From: Vibrio sp. JC009
Lineage (GTDB): Bacteria > Pseudomonadota > Gammaproteobacteria > Enterobacterales > Vibrionaceae
Length of the DNA stretch: 64,000 bases
Assembly (NCBI RefSeq): GCF_029016485.1
Contig: NZ_CP092106.1
Coordinates: 1,736,001 to 1,800,000, forward strand
Direction of reading: 5' to 3'
Positions 18,274-27,294 of the stretch are shown piece after piece. The notes beneath the pieces were generated by a model. That model did no database searches, was not told where the DNA came from, and was given only the letters and a program-made list of their open reading frames with translations. Made by a program: the position numbers and the translations under genes. The number at the start of each line of letters is the position of its first letter. Positions within the stretch are counted from its first letter, which is position 1.

Positions 18274-18636
18274 ATGTCCAAAGCAGCTCGAGTTTTCAAC
18301 GCTCCCTTCAACACAAAATTCAGAAAAAAGTTGAGACTAAACATGCCAGAGCCAGAAAGAAGGCTATGGAACCACATAAGAAAACAGCAAATTGGAGCAA
18401 AATTCCGCAGGCAACATGGAATAGGGCCATACATTGTCGACTTTTATTGTCCTACGTATAAATTGGTGGTGGAAATTGACGGAGACTCCCACTATTTGGG
18501 CACGGAACAACAGCGAGACCGTATCCGCGATCAATACTTGAAACAAATAGGACTAAAAGTATTACGGTTTACAAATGCTGATATTACGGATGAACTCACC
18601 AGTGTCCTGGAAAAAATCAAGCAAAATATTTACTAA
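18274..18636 (+). CDS. DUF559 (PD-(D/E)XK-like endonuclease domain) protein
   Basis: Small protein of 120 residues with the Vsr/DUF559 endonuclease-like fold. The ERRLWNHIRKQQIGAKFRRQ entry motif is followed by IGPYIVDFYCPTYKLVVEID, giving candidate catalytic D56, E67 and D69. ATG 18274 is chosen over ATG 18268 because AGGAG lies one base before the latter but seven before the former. Stand-alone DUF559 genes are common on mobile or accessory DNA; their substrate is not established. It sits downstream of two MITEs and breaks the usual ubiG-nrdA junction, so acquisition by transfer is likely. Confidence 0.85.
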   Translation: MSKAARVFNAPFNTKFRKKLRLNMPEPERRLWNHIRKQQIGAKFRRQHGIGPYIVDFYCPTYKLVVEIDGDSHYLGTEQQRDRIRDQYLKQIGLKVLRFTNADITDELTSVLEKIKQNIY

Positions 18637-18737
18637 TTTCTTCTCCCTGAACAAATAACAACCATCATAATTCCCCGGTCAAATGCCACCTAATTGCATC
18701 AGTTAGGAGCCACTAACAAATGCAATTTCATCTTAAG

Positions 18738-18746
18738 TTATCCACA
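18738..18746 (+). promoter_or_regulatory. DnaA box upstream of nrdA
   Basis: TTATCCACA is a perfect match to the strong DnaA box, about 210 bp before the nrdA ATG. DnaA is known to act on the E. coli nrdAB promoter, which supports a regulatory role here. Confidence 0.6.
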
Positions 18747-18784
18747 GTTCATTCAACTACATATAGGTTGAAATCCGCTGAAGA

Positions 18785-18832
18785 ACCCTCTATCTTGTAA
18801 CCAGCTCAACGAATTGACCCCATATATAGTAT
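18785..18832. promoter_or_regulatory. Pair of NrdR boxes upstream of nrdA
   Basis: ACCCCATATATAGTAT at 18817-18832 matches the palindromic NrdR box in 13 of 16 positions. A weaker ACCCTCTATCTTGTAA at 18785-18800 (11 of 16) lies 32 bases upstream, about three helical turns, the spacing usual for NrdR pairs. A third weak match is at 18754-18769. Confidence 0.65.
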
Positions 18833-18954
18833 TACTTAAGTAATCCGGGGCACTAATAACAAATTGAAACTTTTAGTTATTGCTCCTGCAATTTCAGGGA
18901 TAGCTGTGTCTAAAACGTTTTAGAAAAAAGTTAGTCTTAAAGGAAAACAACAAA

Positions 18955-21237
18955 ATGCACCGGCTCACCGTCACTAAAAGGGATGGTCGTAAAGAAAATA
19001 TCGACCTGGAAAAGATCCATCGCGTCATTACCTGGGCAGCAGAAGGCCTTGATAACGTTTCTGTCTCTCAGGTAGAAATCAAATCTCATATCCAGTTTTA
19101 CGATGGCATCACCACTACGGATATCCATGAAACCATCATCAAATCAGCAGCGGATCTGATCTCGGAAGAAACGCCGGATTACCAGTACCTTGCTGCCCGC
19201 CTTGCTGTATTCCACCTGCGCAAGAAAGCCTACGGCCAGTACGAGCCACCAGCACTTTTTGACCACGTTACAAAGATGGTGGAAACCGGCAAATACGATA
19301 AGCACCTTCTTGAAGATTACACAAAAGAAGAGCTGGATATCCTAGACAGCTTTATCGATCACAAGCGTGACCTTGATTTCTCTTACGGCGCGGTTAAGCA
19401 GCTGGAAGGCAAATACTTTGTTCAGAACCGTGTAACCAAAGAGATCTACGAAAGTGCGCAGTTCCTTTACATCATGGTTTCTGCCTGCCTGTTTGCTAAG
19501 TATCCTGCGGAAACACGCCTGGATTATGTGCGCCGCTTTTACGATGCTGTTTCTACCTTTAAGATTTCTCTGCCAACACCAATTATGTCTGGTGTGCGCA
19601 CCCCTACCCGGCAATTCAGCTCCTGCGTTCTGATTGAGTGTGATGACAGCCTGGATTCCATAAACGCAACCGCAAGTTCTGTGGTTCGTTATGTTTCTCA
19701 GCGTGCCGGTATCGGCATCAACGCAGGCCGTATTCGAGCGCTTGGCTCCGAGATCCGCGGTGGCGAAGCATTCCACACCGGTTGTATCCCTTTTTATAAG
19801 TACTTCCAGACAGCAGTAAAATGCTGCTCACAGGGCGGTGTTCGCGGTGGGGCGGCTACCGTTTTCTATCCAATGTGGCACGGCGAAGTGCAGTCACTCA
19901 TGGTTCTTAAAAATAACCGTGGCGTAGAAGAAAACCGGGTTCGACACCTGGACTATGGCGTACAGATTAACAAAACCATGTACAGCCGCCTGATCAAAGG
20001 TGGAGATATCAGCCTGTTCTCACCATCAGACGTACCTGGCCTGTACGATGCCTTCTTCGAAGATCAGGAGAAATTTGAAAAGCTATACGCTCAGTATGAA
20101 GCGGACACATCCATCAAGCGTGAAACAGTAAAAGCTATCGAACTCTTCTCTCTGCTGATGCAAGAGCGCGCCTCAACAGGCCGTATTTACGTGCAAAACG
20201 TAGACCACTGCAACACGCACAGCCCGTTTGACCCAAGCGTTGCGCCTATCCGCCAGTCTAACCTGTGCCTGGAAATCGCGCTGCCGACAAAACCACTGGA
20301 CAATGTGGAAGACGACTCAGGCGAAATCGCACTTTGTACCCTGTCTGCATTTAACCTGGGTGCAATCAAATCTCTGGATGATTTTGAAGAGCTTTCAGAG
20401 TTGGTTGTCCGCGCACTTGACGCCCTTCTGGATTATCAGGACTACCCGCTTCCGGCTGCGTACAAATCAACAATGAACCGCCGTACACTGGGTGTTGGCG
20501 TAATCAACTACGCTTACTACCTGGCAAAAAATGGCGTGAAATATTCAGACGGCAGTGCAAACGGCCTGACTCACCGCACCTTCGAAGCGATGCAGTACTA
20601 CCTGCTAAAAGCCTCGATGGAACTGGCAAAGGAGCAAGGCGCATGCCCATCATTTAACGAAACGCGTTACGCTCAGGGCATTCTGCCTATCGATACCTAC
20701 AAAAAAGATATCGACCTGATCTGTGACGAAGCACTTCACTACGACTGGGAAACACTACGCACAGAAATCCAGCAAAACGGCCTGCGTAACTCAACCCTGA
20801 CAGCCCTTATGCCGTCGGAAACCTCATCCCAGATTTCCAACGCCACTAACGGTATCGAACCACCGCGCGGCTTTGTCTCTGTTAAAGCCTCAAAAGACGG
20901 CATTCTTAAACAGGTAGTACCGGATTACGTCAACCTGAAGGACAACTACGAACTGCTGTGGGATATCGGTAACAACAACGGCTACCTTCACCTTGTCGGC
21001 ATAATGCAGAAGTTTATCGACCAGGCGATTTCCGCCAACACCAACTACGACCCGGCCAGATACGAAACAGGCAAAGTACCAATGAAAGCCCTGCTTCAGG
21101 ATCTGCTTACTGCTTATAAGTTTGGGGTTAAAACGCTTTATTACCATAACACAAGGGATGGGGCGAGTGATGAGCAGGGGGGTAAGGCCCCGGTTGTGGA
21201 AGCGGATGATTGTGAAAGCGGGGCGTGCAAGATATAG
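18955..21237 (+). CDS. nrdA: Class Ia ribonucleotide reductase, alpha subunit
   Basis: Large subunit of aerobic ribonucleoside-diphosphate reductase, 760 residues. An N-terminal ATP-cone (about 3-92) gives allosteric activity control. Catalytic cysteines are visible at C224 (FSSCVLIECD), in NLCLEIALP (with the catalytic Glu) and in ALCTLSAFN; the C-terminal swinging redox pair C753/C758 lies in DDCESGACKI. An AAAGGA ribosome-binding site precedes the ATG. It is followed by nrdB after a gap of 169 bp with a long inverted repeat, and regulated through the NrdR and DnaA sites upstream. Confidence 0.97.
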   Translation: MHRLTVTKRDGRKENIDLEKIHRVITWAAEGLDNVSVSQVEIKSHIQFYDGITTTDIHETIIKSAADLISEETPDYQYLAARLAVFHLRKKAYGQYEPPALFDHVTKMVETGKYDKHLLEDYTKEELDILDSFIDHKRDLDFSYGAVKQLEGKYFVQNRVTKEIYESAQFLYIMVSACLFAKYPAETRLDYVRRFYDAVSTFKISLPTPIMSGVRTPTRQFSSCVLIECDDSLDSINATASSVVRYVSQRAGIGINAGRIRALGSEIRGGEAFHTGCIPFYKYFQTAVKCCSQGGVRGGAATVFYPMWHGEVQSLMVLKNNRGVEENRVRHLDYGVQINKTMYSRLIKGGDISLFSPSDVPGLYDAFFEDQEKFEKLYAQYEADTSIKRETVKAIELFSLLMQERASTGRIYVQNVDHCNTHSPFDPSVAPIRQSNLCLEIALPTKPLDNVEDDSGEIALCTLSAFNLGAIKSLDDFEELSELVVRALDALLDYQDYPLPAAYKSTMNRRTLGVGVINYAYYLAKNGVKYSDGSANGLTHRTFEAMQYYLLKASMELAKEQGACPSFNETRYAQGILPIDTYKKDIDLICDEALHYDWETLRTEIQQNGLRNSTLTALMPSETSSQISNATNGIEPPRGFVSVKASKDGILKQVVPDYVNLKDNYELLWDIGNNNGYLHLVGIMQKFIDQAISANTNYDPARYETGKVPMKALLQDLLTAYKFGVKTLYYHNTRDGASDEQGGKAPVVEADDCESGACKI

Positions 21238-21385
21238 GCCCTGGGCCCTAGGTATCCGGGCTTTGGGGTTCTCTGGCACAGAAGCTATCACGTCTAAATT
21301 GAACTAAGTAATTAAAACTTAAAGAACAGCCTCTAACATTCGAGCGCTCTTCCCAGGGCCCAGGGCCTAAAAACCCAGGGCCCCA
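21235..21385. repeat. Inverted GGCCCTGGGCC-type repeat between nrdA and nrdB
   Basis: TAGGCCCTGGGCCCTAGG at 21235-21252 is matched in inverted form at 21352-21369 (17 of 18 bases), with further CCCAGGGCCCC at 21374-21384. The left arm begins at the nrdA stop codon itself. The repeat could fold into a large hairpin around about 100 bases within the nrdAB message. Confidence 0.75.
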
Positions 21386-21406
21386 AAATCACCAAAGGTG
21401 AATAAA

Positions 21407-22540
21407 ATGGCATACTCTACCTTCTCCCAAACAAAAAACGATCAACTAAAAGAGCCGATGTTTTTCGGTCAGCCGGTAAACGTGGCGCGTTACGACCAGC
21501 AAAAATTTGAAATCTTTGAAAAGCTGATTGAAAAGCAGCTTTCCTTCTTCTGGCGTCCGGAAGAAGTGGATGTTTCCAGCGACCGTATTGATTACAACAA
21601 TCTGCCGGATCATGAAAAGCATATCTTTATCAGCAACCTGAAATATCAGACCCTTCTGGATTCAATCCAGGGACGAAGCCCGAATGTTGCGCTTCTGCCT
21701 CTGGTTTCACTGCCGGAAGTAGAAACCTGGATTGAAACCTGGTCCTTCTCCGAGACCATTCACTCCCGTTCCTATACGCATATTATCCGTAATATCGTTA
21801 ATGACCCGTCTGTAGTTTTTGACGATATCGTAGAAAACGAGCATATCCTAAAGCGCGCTAAAGATATCGCGCACTACTATGACGACCTGATTCAGTTGAC
21901 TAACGACTACCACCGCTTTGGCGAAGGTACACATACCATCGCAGGCGAAAAGGTCGAAATTAAGCTAAGCGATCTCAAGAAAAAACTGTATCTGTGCCTG
22001 ATGTCGGTTAACGCGCTGGAGGCCATCCGCTTTTACGTTAGTTTTGCCTGCTCATTTGCCTTTGCTGAGCGTGAGCTGATGGAAGGTAACGCGAAGATAA
22101 TAAAATTAATCGCCCGCGATGAAGCCCTTCACCTTACCGGCACTCAGCATATGCTGAACCTGCTGCGTAACGGACAGGATGACTTTAGCTTCCTGCAAAT
22201 TGCAGAAGAATGTAAACAGGAATGTTTTGACCTGTTCAAAGCCGCAGCTGAGCAGGAAAAAGAGTGGGCAGAATACCTGTTTAAAGACGGCTCAATGATT
22301 GGTCTGAACAAGGATATCCTTTGTCAGTACGTTGAATACATCACCAATATCCGTATGCAGGCTGTAGGTCTGGATGCCGCCTACCCTGGCGCGACATCAA
22401 ACCCGATTCCATGGATTAACGCATGGCTATCATCTGACAATGTACAGGTTGCCCCACAAGAAGCGGAGATCAGTTCATACCTTGTCGGTCAGATTGATAA
22501 TGAAGTGACGGCTGATGATTTTGGGGATTTCGAGTTGTAG
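21407..22540 (+). CDS. nrdB: Class Ia ribonucleotide reductase, beta subunit
   Basis: Small subunit carrying the diferric-tyrosyl radical cofactor, 377 residues. The radical tyrosine is Y123 (counting Met1) in [11 protein letters not shown]; iron ligands D85, E116 and H119 and the later [10 protein letters not shown] motif are in place. The C-terminus ([10 protein letters not shown]) fits the R1-binding tail. ATG 21407 is chosen over GTG 21398 because AAAGGTG lies at ribosome-binding distance and the product then starts [12 protein letters not shown] as in E. coli. The stop is two bases before the yfaE start. Confidence 0.97.
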   Translation: MAYSTFSQTKNDQLKEPMFFGQPVNVARYDQQKFEIFEKLIEKQLSFFWRPEEVDVSSDRIDYNNLPDHEKHIFISNLKYQTLLDSIQGRSPNVALLPLVSLPEVETWIETWSFSETIHSRSYTHIIRNIVNDPSVVFDDIVENEHILKRAKDIAHYYDDLIQLTNDYHRFGEGTHTIAGEKVEIKLSDLKKKLYLCLMSVNALEAIRFYVSFACSFAFAERELMEGNAKIIKLIARDEALHLTGTQHMLNLLRNGQDDFSFLQIAEECKQECFDLFKAAAEQEKEWAEYLFKDGSMIGLNKDILCQYVEYITNIRMQAVGLDAAYPGATSNPIPWINAWLSSDNVQVAPQEAEISSYLVGQIDNEVTADDFGDFEL

Positions 22541-22542
22541 TT

Positions 22543-22803
22543 ATGGGCCCGAAAATAACCATCAACAACCTGACTAGCATCCCCACCGATGCGTCCCTAA
22601 CCCTCCTGGAATCCATGGAATCCGCTGGGCTGCGTCCCGAATACCACTGCCGTGACGGGCACTGCGGTGCCTGTCGTTGTAAGCTGGTTTCCGGGGAAAT
22701 TGAAGAAACCGGGTTTAAGATGGCGTTTACTCAGCCGGAAGAGATTTTGCCCTGCATCAGCAGGGCGAAAACGGATCTTGTGTTAGTGAATGTGAACCAC
22801 TAA
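22543..22803 (+). CDS. yfaE: YfaE-type [2Fe-2S] ferredoxin for NrdB radical maintenance
   Basis: Small plant-type ferredoxin, 86 residues, that supplies electrons to rebuild the NrdB diferric-tyrosyl cofactor. Cluster ligands follow the C-x4-C-x2-C pattern in YHCRDGHCGACRC, and the fourth Cys is in LPCISRA. It starts two bases after the nrdB stop, the standard nrdA-nrdB-yfaE order, which supports the functional call. Confidence 0.94.
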   Translation: MGPKITINNLTSIPTDASLTLLESMESAGLRPEYHCRDGHCGACRCKLVSGEIEETGFKMAFTQPEEILPCISRAKTDLVLVNVNH

Positions 22804-22830
22804 GCCAATATCGAGCCCAGAAAAAGAAAA

Positions 22831-22850
22831 GCCCCACCATCAGGCAGGGC
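22831..22850 (-). terminator. Terminator of the minus-strand gene at 22892-23212
   Basis: Read on the minus strand: GCCCTGCC-TGAT-GGTGGGGC (two G-T pairs) followed by TTTTCTTTTT. On the plus strand there is no T-tract, so it serves the hypothetical gene rather than yfaE. Confidence 0.7.
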
Positions 22851-22891
22851 ACAAATGCAATTTGATGTATAAACGCAGTGGCCAATCCCAA

Positions 22892-23212
22892 TCAGGTCAA
22901 AGCCCAGTCTGCATAACTATCCTGACGGTCAAAATTGACGAATTCCTGGAGCAACTGGCTGAACTCCAGGTCTTGCTGCTTTCCCAACACAATTTCAGCG
23001 TGTTCCTGAGTTACTTTCTTAGAACCGATCTTACGACCGTCATCATCGACTAGTGTTAACTCATAACCCGCAAGCTCTGACGACTCTGTATCAAAAGGTA
23101 AACTTACCCAAAGTGAAATCACATCCATCTTTTTGCTGCTGCTGGTTTCGCCAAGAAGAACGTGATCTCCTGATACCTTATACCAAACTTCTATTTTAGA
23201 GTTATTCTGCAT
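22892..23212 (-). CDS. Hypothetical protein, 106 aa
   Basis: I do not recognise the family. The product is soluble, acidic and has no signal peptide or membrane segment. The N-terminal half alternates in a beta-rich way (KIEVWYKVSGDHVLLGET, YELTLVDDDGRKIG) and the C-terminal part is helical and Gln/Glu-rich (LGKQQDLEFSQLLQEFVNFD). It is convergent with nrdAB-yfaE, has AGGAACC before its ATG, and has its own terminator, so it is probably a real gene transcribed alone. Confidence 0.65.
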   Translation of the reverse strand: MQNNSKIEVWYKVSGDHVLLGETSSSKKMDVISLWVSLPFDTESSELAGYELTLVDDDGRKIGSKKVTQEHAEIVLGKQQDLEFSQLLQEFVNFDRQDSYADWALT

Positions 23213-23424
23213 AAAGGTTCCTCCCTAACCCTCACATGGAATGCTCAACACTATTTTAACTTGAGCATAACTTTAGTTTATTCCTTTTATTTATAAACGC
23301 TAGCAGGAGATCACAGATCAGATCAGTAGATCCGGAAAAGTACATTTTTAACAGCAAGTTAACATATAGAACAATATGTTATATTGAATTGAATTTTGAC
23401 CGGAAAAATCGTTATAACTCGTAT

Positions 23425-23469
23425 GAAAAAAGGGCTTTTGGACACAGGTAAACCATCCATTCAGCCCTT
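23425..23469 (-). terminator. Probable terminator of the CinA-like gene
   Basis: Read on the minus strand, AAGGGCT (23469-23463) pairs with AGCCCTT (23436-23430) around a loop of about 26 bases and is followed by a run of Ts. It lies about 40 bp after the stop at 23507. Confidence 0.5.
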
Positions 23470-23506
23470 AGTTTATCGGCACTTCAGCCTTATTCCAAAA
23501 AATATC

Positions 23507-24742
23507 TTACAAAGCACTTGATGGAATAAACAGTTCTTTTTCTCGTTCAATGAAGGTGTACTGACCGAAAACCGATTTGCCTTCCAGACGTCTTCTCAGC
23601 ATATCCAGAACCACAGTGGAAACCAGTTTACGCAAATCTTCGGTCTCATAGGCACGCTTAATACGGATGATTTGCCCCCAGTCCCCTTCTGCCATGGACA
23701 TAGCAACCGCAATAGTATTGTCTTCAAGCTTACCGGTTGAAAGCCCTATCTGAGTGCCGGTTTTTTCGCGAATGGAAGCAGCCAGTGCCAGCGCAGAAGC
23801 CAATGCCTCCTGCTCAAAACCTTCCAGCTTAGAACTGGCAGACAGCACCCAAGACTGCCCCATCACAGACTCCAGATGTGCTTCCGAGCTCATCCAGCTG
23901 GAAAGATACCCGCCGGTAGAACGCTCAGAAACGGAAACGCGCAGACTATTCTCAGCCAGCACAGAACCAATATTGGCAAGAAGCGGCTCATCCACACTCA
24001 CTACATTGTCGGCAAGGTGACCATAAACAAGCTGCAGGATCTTCATCCGTACCTCGTCCTGCCCTGCCGGGCCAAACAGCTTCACTTCAATAAAAGGCAG
24101 CGAAGAGCGGTAACCAAATTCATACCCTTCCGGAAGTTTAATCTTGTTCAGAAGATCGGAAATGCCTGACTCAGAAAGACCAAAAGTATAAAGTCGTGTT
24201 ACCTCATTCGCCTGAATACCCTCAACCGACGCTTTAATATCCGGCACAACCTGAGACTCAATCATCACCTTAAATTCACGCGGTACTCCCGGTGTAAAAT
24301 AGAAGGTCGCCATATTGATCTGCATCTTAAAGCCACAAGCTGTACCAATCGGGTTATCCACTATTTCAGAAGATGCTGGCAGCACAGCTTGTTTTATGTT
24401 GCTCTCAGGCATCTTTCTGCCCGTTTGCTGGTAAAACGACTCAATGCGGGTAAGCCACTCTTTAAACAGAGTCAGCTCCTCTTCTGCTGCCTCTGCTGCC
24501 GCTTCTGCGGTCAAATCGTCAGAGGTTGGCCCCAGGCCGCCATTTACAATAACGATATCGTAATTCAGGCTCAGGTTAATAAACTCATTTACCAGCGACG
24601 ATTTCTGATCACCAACCGTCGAGCGCTTACTTAGCGCCAGGCCTTCTTCATAAAACTTTCGTGATAACCAAGCAGCATTTGTATCTACAATGTCTCCGTG
24701 CAGCACCTCTTCTCCGGTGCTCAGCATTGCTATTCTTTTCAT
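23507..24742 (-). CDS. CinA-family protein (YfaY-like), altered amidase motif
   Basis: 411-residue protein with an N-terminal MoCF/CinA domain (STGEEVLHGDIVDTNAAWLS at 8-27; NGGLGPTSDD at 67-76) and a C-terminal PncC-like domain (about 255-405). Active nicotinamide-nucleotide amidases carry an ESCTGG motif with the catalytic Ser; here the matching residues 272-278 read SERSTGG, placing Arg at the Ser position. This resembles the YfaY branch of the family, in which the amidase domain is thought inactive. Any NMN recycling or pyrophosphatase role is therefore uncertain. It is a single gene upstream of, and divergent from, the DUF3943 gene. Confidence 0.85.
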   Translation of the reverse strand: MKRIAMLSTGEEVLHGDIVDTNAAWLSRKFYEEGLALSKRSTVGDQKSSLVNEFINLSLNYDIVIVNGGLGPTSDDLTAEAAAEAAEEELTLFKEWLTRIESFYQQTGRKMPESNIKQAVLPASSEIVDNPIGTACGFKMQINMATFYFTPGVPREFKVMIESQVVPDIKASVEGIQANEVTRLYTFGLSESGISDLLNKIKLPEGYEFGYRSSLPFIEVKLFGPAGQDEVRMKILQLVYGHLADNVVSVDEPLLANIGSVLAENSLRVSVSERSTGGYLSSWMSSEAHLESVMGQSWVLSASSKLEGFEQEALASALALAASIREKTGTQIGLSTGKLEDNTIAVAMSMAEGDWGQIIRIKRAYETEDLRKLVSTVVLDMLRRRLEGKSVFGQYTFIEREKELFIPSSAL

Positions 24743-24922
24743 TGGCGCGCCTTATCTTTCACTTCAGATATCTATTCTAACTTACTGACTCAACTCACTA
24801 TTGTAGAGCAATCTTAACCAAGTTCGGAACAAGAATTTACCTGACTCTGTTCTCATAACATGAATCATAGTCAATAATTACTAATAACTTTAAGTTAATC
24901 AGCCCGTTAACAAGGGAAATTT

Positions 24923-25690
24923 GTGATAAAAAAAATCATCGCTTCGGGATTGTGTCTGGCGACTGCATCAATGTTTGCTGCAGAACCACCAGCAGAAAAA
25001 GGATCCGAGCTCTACCTTACCGTAAAACCAGAAAAAGACTGGCAATACCTTAAAGAGCAGACCTACACCATTTTAGGTCTTAGTGTGGCAACAGCTGGCC
25101 TGATGACCTTTCTCCCGGAAAGCGTCACTAAATGGGACACTGACGAAACCAGCTTGGGTGATCTTGGCGAACAGTGGAAAGACAACGTAACTGACGGCCC
25201 GGTATGGGACAAAGACGAGCACTACCTCAACTACATAATGCACCCCTACTTTGGCGGTGTGTATTACACCTCTGCCCGTCACGCAGGCTTTACCAAATTT
25301 GAATCCTTCGTCTACTCCTGGACCATGTCCACTTTCTTCTGGGAATACGGCGTAGAAGCCTTCGCAGAAACCCCGTCTTATCAGGATCTGTTTATCACAC
25401 CATTTTTCGGAGCCCTGGCGGGCGAGTTAATGCTGGGAGCTGAGCAAAATATAGTTGCAAGTGGCGGAGAAGTCTGGGGATCAGAAACGCTCGGCAATGC
25501 TTCACTATTCCTGCTAAACCCGGTAGGCCATATCCACTACTGGATAACTGATACCTGGGGAGACGAAACAGAATTTAACCTAACAACCGACCAGTGGCTA
25601 AACAACTCAAACGCAGCCAGTTTCGCCATTGATGCCGGAGCACCCTATGATTATCAGTTTGTTGGCGTTGAATTGAAGTTAAAATTTTAA
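24923..25690 (+). CDS. DUF3943-like exported protein
   Basis: 255-residue exported protein, GTG start with AAGGGA ribosome-binding site and a signal peptide ending ASMFA-A (about residue 19). The body holds a hydrophobic helix near residues 50-65, a conserved HYLNYIMHPYFGGVYYTSAR segment, and repeated aromatic and Gly-rich membrane-like stretches, ending in KF as outer-membrane proteins often do. The pattern fits DUF3943 proteins, whose function is unknown. An outer-membrane location is inference. Confidence 0.7.
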   Translation: MIKKIIASGLCLATASMFAAEPPAEKGSELYLTVKPEKDWQYLKEQTYTILGLSVATAGLMTFLPESVTKWDTDETSLGDLGEQWKDNVTDGPVWDKDEHYLNYIMHPYFGGVYYTSARHAGFTKFESFVYSWTMSTFFWEYGVEAFAETPSYQDLFITPFFGALAGELMLGAEQNIVASGGEVWGSETLGNASLFLLNPVGHIHYWITDTWGDETEFNLTTDQWLNNSNAASFAIDAGAPYDYQFVGVELKLKF

Positions 25691-25893
25691 ACTCGCAAAT
25701 GCACAAAATGCGTATCACATATCATTCTTTAAAACTCCTTATCGACCGAACTTCAAAAATCAGACAAGTGTCATACTTTTCAGTCAGTTACTCTCTAAAC
25801 TAAAGGAAACAAAGGAATTCATGCACTTAGGTTTATTGCTCTATTTCCATCATTTTTTCGATTTAAGTGCGCTAATCTGATATGGAGGGTTCT

Positions 25894-26412
25894 ATGAACA
25901 CTACTTTCATTGTTAATTTTGTAGGCAATGCTTCACCTTCAACAATTAAACAACTGGCAGCTACCACGCATGAAAATGATGGCAAATGGCTAATCAGTAA
26001 AGTCAATTTTATAGAAAATCAGGTCGCGGCAGTCATTAAAATTGAACTACCGGAAGAGAACGAAGAAAAGGTCAAAGAAGCCTTCAGAGAAGTGCCTGAC
26101 CTGTTAGTTCGCTTTGTAGAGGCCGGTGACACCGCTCACGACAAAGACGAAATCTACCAGCTAAGATTCGACTCAGAAGACAGAGCCGGTGTAGTGAATG
26201 AAATTACTCAGGTACTGGACGGCCAGGGCATCAGCATTTTAGATATGGACTGCCAGCGCGTATTTATCGCCAGCGGTGGTGGCGTAAGCAACAGCCTGTT
26301 TACCGCCAACCTGGCAATCCGCCTTCCGGCTGAAGTCAGCATTGATGATGTAACCAAAGAGCTGGAATCACTAAGTGAAGATACAAGGGTTATTTTAACC
26401 AGCGAAGAATAG
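25894..26412 (+). CDS. Two-ACT-domain regulatory protein, GcvR-like
   Basis: 172-residue protein with two ACT domains (about 3-70 and 85-165), the build of the glycine cleavage regulator GcvR and related amino-acid-sensing proteins. The second domain has the typical LRFDSEDRAGVVNEITQVLD start. ATG 25894 is chosen because GGAGGG lies just before it; the in-frame ATG 25882 would place that ribosome-binding site inside the gene. The ligand and partner are not visible. It stands alone with a REP element 30 bp downstream. Confidence 0.78.
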   Translation: MNTTFIVNFVGNASPSTIKQLAATTHENDGKWLISKVNFIENQVAAVIKIELPEENEEKVKEAFREVPDLLVRFVEAGDTAHDKDEIYQLRFDSEDRAGVVNEITQVLDGQGISILDMDCQRVFIASGGGVSNSLFTANLAIRLPAEVSIDDVTKELESLSEDTRVILTSEE

Positions 26413-26440
26413 CTTTTCCCTCAGCAACTTACCCCTCCCC

Positions 26441-26480
26441 CTCGTTCCCACGCTCCAGCGTGGGAATGCATACCAGAGCT
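26441..26480. repeat. REP element (CGTTCCCACGCTCCAGCGTGGGAATG family)
   Basis: A CTCGTTCCCACGCT / AGCGTGGGAAT hairpin followed by GCATACC. Further copies are at 30313, 50680 (split by an IS), 61140 and a decayed one at 61239. Confidence 0.85.
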
Positions 26481-26548
26481 AAACAAATCAAACTATTTCA
26501 AACTATCCGATTAATCCCAAACGTTAATATCACGCAAAGAAGGTTGAA

Positions 26549-26595
26549 TATGTAAGTACAGAGTTCTAACATTAGTAATAACACTGTACATACTA
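26549..26595. promoter_or_regulatory. Inverted repeat before the MazEF-like pair
   Basis: TATGTAAGTACAG (26549-26561) and CTGTACATACTA (26584-26595) form an inverted repeat ending 10 bp before the antitoxin ATG, a likely autoregulatory operator. Confidence 0.5.
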
Positions 26596-26604
26596 GGATA
26601 TCTT

Positions 26605-26865
26605 ATGATTCGAACATTGGTCTCAATGGGGAACTCAACCGGAGTCGGTATTCCGGCCGAATTCCTGGCTGAATTAAACATTAAAAAAGGCTCAAAAGTG
26701 AACGTAATTACAGAGAACGGCGAAATCCGAATTAAACCAATAAAAGCAAAGCCAAAGTACAACATCAATGAATTAATGGCTAATACTGATTTTGAGGCAC
26801 AGAGGCAAGACCCTGATTTAAAAGAATGGAATAACATGTCACCAGTAGGTCGTGAAGATGTCTAA
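26605..26865 (+). CDS. mazE: MazE/AbrB-family antitoxin
   Basis: 86-residue antitoxin with an N-terminal SpoVT/AbrB swapped-hairpin DNA-binding domain (STGVGIPAEFLAELNIKKGS...) and an acidic C-terminal tail for toxin binding. AGGA precedes the ATG. The toxin gene overlaps its end by 8 bp (ATGTCTAA). It likely represses its own promoter through the inverted repeat at 26549-26595. Confidence 0.88.
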   Translation: MIRTLVSMGNSTGVGIPAEFLAELNIKKGSKVNVITENGEIRIKPIKAKPKYNINELMANTDFEAQRQDPDLKEWNNMSPVGREDV

Positions 26866-27199
26866 GTATTCTTTCAATCAATCTTCTATTGTTCATCTGG
26901 ATTTTGACCCATCATCAGGTCGAGAAATGAAGGGCGAACACTTTGCTCTTGTTATTTCCAACGATACATTCAACCAATCTGAAATGGCGATGGTGTGTCC
27001 CATAACACAAGGGACATACCATCGCGAAGGTGGATTCACAACAACACTAATGGGGACAGGTACCAAAACACAAGGCGTCATCGTTTCTAACCAAGCCCGT
27101 ATCCTTGATATGCGAGAACGTAGAGCCAGATTCATCGAATATGTAGATTATGATGTTCTCAGTGAAGTCCTTGCAAAAGTACAAGCTATCATCGATTAA
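26858..27199 (+). CDS. mazF: MazF-family endoribonuclease toxin
   Basis: 113-residue PemK/MazF-like mRNA interferase. Family features are the VHLDFDPSSGREMKGEHFAL entry, VCPITQG strand and IVSNQARILDMRERRARFIE segment. ATG 26858 overlaps the antitoxin stop by 8 bp and is preferred to GTG 26852. The toxin should cleave single-stranded RNA when MazE is lost. No chromosomal partner genes follow; next is the convergent ManB-like gene. Confidence 0.88.
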   Translation: MSKYSFNQSSIVHLDFDPSSGREMKGEHFALVISNDTFNQSEMAMVCPITQGTYHREGGFTTTLMGTGTKTQGVIVSNQARILDMRERRARFIEYVDYDVLSEVLAKVQAIID

Positions 27200-27294
27200 C
27201 AGAGTTACTCAAAAGCCCCATATTTCTCATAAAAGCCCCCCTCTTAGCTCTTGCGAACCTAGCAAAACCCCTTTTCCCAGCTCCTAAGAAGCAA

